Shown piece after piece: positions 61,520 to 64,000 of a stretch of 64,000 nucleotides of DNA (positions are counted from its first letter, which is position 1; the number at the start of each line of letters is the position of its first letter). This DNA comes from WHSW01 sp963742205. Lineage in GTDB: Bacteria > Actinomycetota > Thermoleophilia > Solirubrobacterales > 70-9. The position numbers and the translations under genes were made by a program. The notes beneath the pieces are model-generated. The model had not been told where the DNA came from, ran no database searches, and saw nothing but the letters and a program-made list of their open reading frames with translations. The stretch lies in contig CAVUKZ010000010.1 of assembly GCA_963742205.1 (NCBI GenBank), forward strand, positions 62,001-126,000, given 5' to 3'.

Positions 61520-61855
61520 ATGGCGCACGCACATCCGCACACCTACGCCGACCGCAAGCACCCGGAGTTCGTGGTCCTCGACATCGGCGATGGCTACGGG
61601 GCGCTGATCATCCACACCGATCCCGATCTGCACGGGGTCGAGGTGGAGATCAGCCCCACCGGGGCCGACCGCGACCGCCAGCACAAGGAGGTGCTGGAGC
61701 GCACCATCGACGACCGACCGGCGTTCACGGCGGTCTTCGACAGGCTCGCCGCGGGCGAGTACACGCTCTGGGTCGCCGGCGAGGCGCGGGCCCGGGCTGT
61801 GGCGATCTCAGGGAGCGAGATCGCCGAGCTCGACTGGCGGACCGGGGCGCATTAG
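61520..61855 (+). CDS. Small His-rich N-terminus protein of the DUF4331 cluster
   Basis: This 111-residue protein starts MAHAHPHTYADRKHPEFVVLDIGDGYGALIIHT and ends with a short beta strand set (GEYTLWVAGEARARAVAISG). It lies four bases after the DUF4331 gene. The His/Asp-rich start may bind metal. No family recognised. Confidence 0.6.
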   Translation: MAHAHPHTYADRKHPEFVVLDIGDGYGALIIHTDPDLHGVEVEISPTGADRDRQHKEVLERTIDDRPAFTAVFDRLAAGEYTLWVAGEARARAVAISGSEIAELDWRTGAH

Positions 61856-61933
61856 CGCCTCGGTCCCGCCGGCCCGTTTGCTTTCGCCCCGTGGATGCGG
61901 GAAGGTCCCGCCACCACAACAGGGGGAGGCAGG

Positions 61934-62496
61934 ATGTTCCGCACCGCCGTCGCCCACCTGCGCGCTCAGTGGATGGGGGCTCTTGCCCTCGTCCTTGTGC
62001 TCGCCGGGGGTACCGCGTACGCCGCGAACACGATCGGCAGCGCAGACGTGATCGACAACTCGCTCGGCAGCGTCGATCTACGCAACAACGCCGCCGTCCA
62101 GAGCGCCGACGTGCGCAACGACACGCTCACCGGGGCCGACATCGTCGAGAGGCAGCCTTGGCACCGTGACCGACGCGGATCACCTGGACGGCAAGCGACT
62201 CAAAGGACTTCGCCCGGCTTGGCGGAGGGGTCAACGGCGACGGTTCGATCTTCCAGGGGTCCGGGTTCACGGTCTCCCGCCTGGGCGAGGGCGAGTATCA
62301 GGTCTCCTTCCCCAACGGGACCCTGGGCACGAACTGCCCGCCGGTCGCCGCCGCCATACCGTTCAGCGGCCTCGTGCGCCACCCACAGATCTCGGGTCGC
62401 TCCTGCTCAGGCCTCGGCGCCGGCTCGTTCACAGTCAAGACGCTCGACAACGACGGGGTCGCGCACGACACCCCGTTCCTGTTCATCGCCATGTAG
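61934..62496 (+). CDS. Secreted repeat-type protein (two frameshifts)
   Basis: ATG 61934 follows GGGGAGG. The signal peptide is QWMGALALVLVLAGGTAYA. Short Asn/Asp repeats follow (IGSADVIDNSLGSVDLRNNAAVQSADVRNDTLTGADI). Extra bases near 62150 and 62192 break the frame. Removing them joins GTVTDADHLDGK and SKDFARLGGGVNGDGSIFQGSGFTVSRL, then a beta domain ending TPFLFIAM with two to three cysteines. Such proteins are common in Thermoleophilia. The role is unknown. Confidence 0.65.
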
Positions 62497-62628
62497 GGAG
62501 GGCGCCGAGACTTAAGCGGGACTAATTTCGAGCCCCGCTCGGGTCGGCGACCGTAACTCCGGCGCTGGGCGGTGTTCCTACCACTGCGTCCGGCTCCGCC
62601 GGAGCGCTTTCCCTACTTAAGGAGATTC

Positions 62629-63342
62629 ATGCGCAGGAAGCTGTTCCTGGGCGGCGCGCTGACTCTCGCGGTTTTCGGAATCACCGCGGGCTCAGCAATG
62701 GCACTCACGCCGATCCAGACCATCGACGGAGAGCTCGGCGGCAAGGCGACGCCGAAGTTCGACAAGAAGAAGTTCAAGAAGACCTCGGTTGAGGTCACGA
62801 CCACGACCTCGGACGCCGACAACCCGAGCGGCATGCCGCCGAAGGCGACCAAGGCCGACATCAAGTTCGACAAGAAGGACGTGAAGTTCGACACCAAGGC
62901 CGCCAAGGGCTGCGACCCGAACGCGATCGAGAACACGACCACTGACGCGGCGCTGAGCGCCTGCGGCAGCGCGAAGGTCGGCTCGGGCTCGGCGATCGCG
63001 GCGCTTCCGTTCGGCGCCGGCGGCACCCGCCAGGACTTCCCGGCCACGGTCACCGCGTTCAACCGGTCCGATGCCAAGGGCGTCCTCCTGCACTCGCGGG
63101 TCGACTCGCTCGGCACGACGGTGGTGCTCAAGGGCACGCTCTCGGGCACGAACCTCTCGGTCGACATCCCGCCACTCGGCGGCGGCGTCGGCGCGATCTC
63201 CGAGTTCAACACGAAGATCAAGAAGGGGAAGTACGTCCAGGGCCGCTGCAAGGCCAAGACGATCAAGTACTCGGGCACGTTCACGTTCAGCGATGCCCCG
63301 GCGGCGTCGGACACCGACACTCAGAAGTGCAAGCGCAAGTAG
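62629..63342 (+). CDS. Secreted Lys/Asp-rich hypothetical protein
   Basis: This 237-residue protein starts at ATG 62629 after TAAGGAGA. The signal peptide is LFLGGALTLAVFGITAGSAMA. The mature part begins with Lys-rich segments (KFDKKKFKKTSVEV, DIKFDKKDVKFDTKAAKGCD), then a beta-rich domain and a C-terminal CKRK. Four cysteines may pair. No known family. Confidence 0.65.
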   Translation: MRRKLFLGGALTLAVFGITAGSAMALTPIQTIDGELGGKATPKFDKKKFKKTSVEVTTTTSDADNPSGMPPKATKADIKFDKKDVKFDTKAAKGCDPNAIENTTTDAALSACGSAKVGSGSAIAALPFGAGGTRQDFPATVTAFNRSDAKGVLLHSRVDSLGTTVVLKGTLSGTNLSVDIPPLGGGVGAISEFNTKIKKGKYVQGRCKAKTIKYSGTFTFSDAPAASDTDTQKCKRK

Positions 63343-63363
63343 CCCTCCGGGCTTAGGACGCCC

Positions 63364-63394
63364 ACCGGGACCGCGCACGGCGCGCGGTCCCGGT
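63364..63394 (+). terminator. Terminator-like hairpin after the secreted protein gene
   Basis: ACCGGGACCGCGC (63364-63376) pairs exactly with GCGCGGTCCCGGT (63382-63394) across a five-base loop. There is no T tract. It lies 22 bases after the preceding stop and just before the DUF2332 gene. Confidence 0.6.
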
Positions 63395-63411
63395 CGGGTA
63401 CGTTCGCGTCT

Positions 63412-64000
63412 GTGGACGCGCGGGAGAAGCTGATCGGCGACCTGCGGACGTACGCGAAGGATCTGTTCGCGCGCGAGTCGCCGTTCTACACCGAGGCCAT
63501 GGGGCTGATGGCAGCGGACGTCGAGGCCGGCGGGCCGTGCTGGGAGCTGCTCGAGCCCTACGCGCTCGAGCCGGCGCCCGAGTTCTACCCGCTGCGAGCG
63601 CTCGCGGGGGTACACCGGATGGTGCTCGACGGGTCGGCGCCCGACCTGCGGGCCCACTACCCGTCGGTCGGCGGCGACGGCGACGTCCAGGCGGCGTGGC
63701 CTGGCATCCGCGAGGCGCTGGCGGCACACGACCCCGACGTGCTCTCCGACCTGCGGCATCCGCTGCAGACGAACGAGACGTCCCGGTGCGGCGCGCTCGC
63801 CGGCGGCTTTCATGTGATCGCGGCACGCACCGGGCTGCCGATGCGGGCGCTGGAGCTCGGCGCCAGCGCCGGCCTCAACCTCCACTTCGACCGCTACCGC
63901 TACGAGTGCGGCGAGGTCGCCTCGGGCCCCGCCGACTCCCCGGTTCGCTTCGTCGACTACTGGCGCGGCGGCACGCCGCCGTTCGACGCCAAGGTCGAGC
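63412..64000 (+). CDS. DUF2332-family protein (partial, cut by window end)
   Basis: The frame from GTG 63412 stays open to the window end, giving 196 residues. It begins DAREKLIGDLRTYAKDLFARESPFYTEAM and contains HPLQTNETSRCGALAGGFHVIAARTGLPMRALELGASAGLNLHFDRYRY, the core of DUF2332. The glycine-rich ELGASAG looks like a nucleotide or SAM-binding motif. The 3' part lies beyond the window. Confidence 0.78.
   Translation, partial: MDAREKLIGDLRTYAKDLFARESPFYTEAMGLMAADVEAGGPCWELLEPYALEPAPEFYPLRALAGVHRMVLDGSAPDLRAHYPSVGGDGDVQAAWPGIREALAAHDPDVLSDLRHPLQTNETSRCGALAGGFHVIAARTGLPMRALELGASAGLNLHFDRYRYECGEVASGPADSPVRFVDYWRGGTPPFDAKVE

Noticed and set aside
1..64000. CRISPR arrays, prophage, transposons and tRNA or rRNA genes
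   Set aside because: No regularly spaced repeats, transposase or integrase motifs, or tRNA-like cloverleaf ends with the GTTCGA core were noticed in the short intergenic gaps. A dedicated tRNA scan would be decisive.

Overview
The window is high-GC DNA, densely packed on both strands. GTG and TTG starts are common, and many genes are coupled by ATGA, GTGA or TGATG overlaps. The gene content points to an actinobacterium, most plausibly of the class Thermoleophilia (Solirubrobacterales relatives). It includes a SUF system with SufU and an Rrf2 regulator, a CysO-like sulfur carrier, a wax-ester/diacylglycerol acyltransferase, VKOR/DsbA disulfide formation, a DUF4331 protein, and secreted proteins of a style I associate with that class. 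The assignment rests on gene content and style, not on a marker gene. No rRNA, tRNA, CRISPR array, phage or insertion sequence was seen. No stretch over 300 bases lacks a gene; the longest gap is about 185 bases (24935-25119).

Layout. 1-3263: a frameshifted methyltransferase, then a polar amino-acid ABC importer (binding lipoprotein, permease, ATPase). 3329-20183: a surface-polysaccharide region with a polyprenyl glycosylphosphotransferase, several glycosyltransferases including a GT2-GT4 fusion, methyltransferases, an O-antigen ligase-like polymerase/ligase with a TPR tail, and three consecutive secreted clan GH-A-like hydrolases. 20191-24934: a methyltransferase, a CysO/MoaD-like sulfur carrier with its rhodanese-E1 activating enzyme, a DUF2269-like membrane protein, a GT2 and HtpX. 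25120-26746: a two-component system. 26787-35527: an Rrf2 regulator and a SUF Fe-S system split into two blocks (sufC-sufS-MBL-like-sufU, and Rieske-sufB-sufD), with a fourth GH-A-like paralogue and two small exported/anchored proteins between them. 35542-41018: a nuclease-fold protein, SirB1-like protein, EfeB and EfeO behind DtxR/IdeR-like boxes, a STAS protein, and a divergent Zur/ZIP pair around a 19-base palindrome. 41031-46168: a cupredoxin-like/membrane protein pair, a trypsin-like protease, a haem-oxygenase-fold protein, a cupin and a RibD/DHFR-like reductase. 46192-54585: an M14 carboxypeptidase, a thioredoxin-fold protein, GNAT, a CDF exporter, DsbA-VKOR, IspH, an NTF2-like protein and an M28 peptidase. 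54604-64000: a WS/DGAT acyltransferase, a DrrAB-type ABC exporter, a DMT transporter, a Fur-family regulator, a DUF4331 cluster, two secreted proteins and a truncated DUF2332 gene at the window end.

How they work together. The 3-24 kb region looks like a lipid-linked exopolysaccharide pathway (initiation, chain extension, polymerisation/ligation) with dedicated secreted hydrolases that may trim or release the polymer. The 26-41 kb region concentrates metal and sulfur handling: Fe-S assembly, ferrous iron uptake, zinc uptake, and regulators with recognisable operators.

Quality caveat. At least 15 reading-frame breaks interrupt otherwise well-conserved proteins, several at G runs. I read most as residual sequencing indels rather than true pseudogenes. 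Where I could locate a break, the entry gives it.
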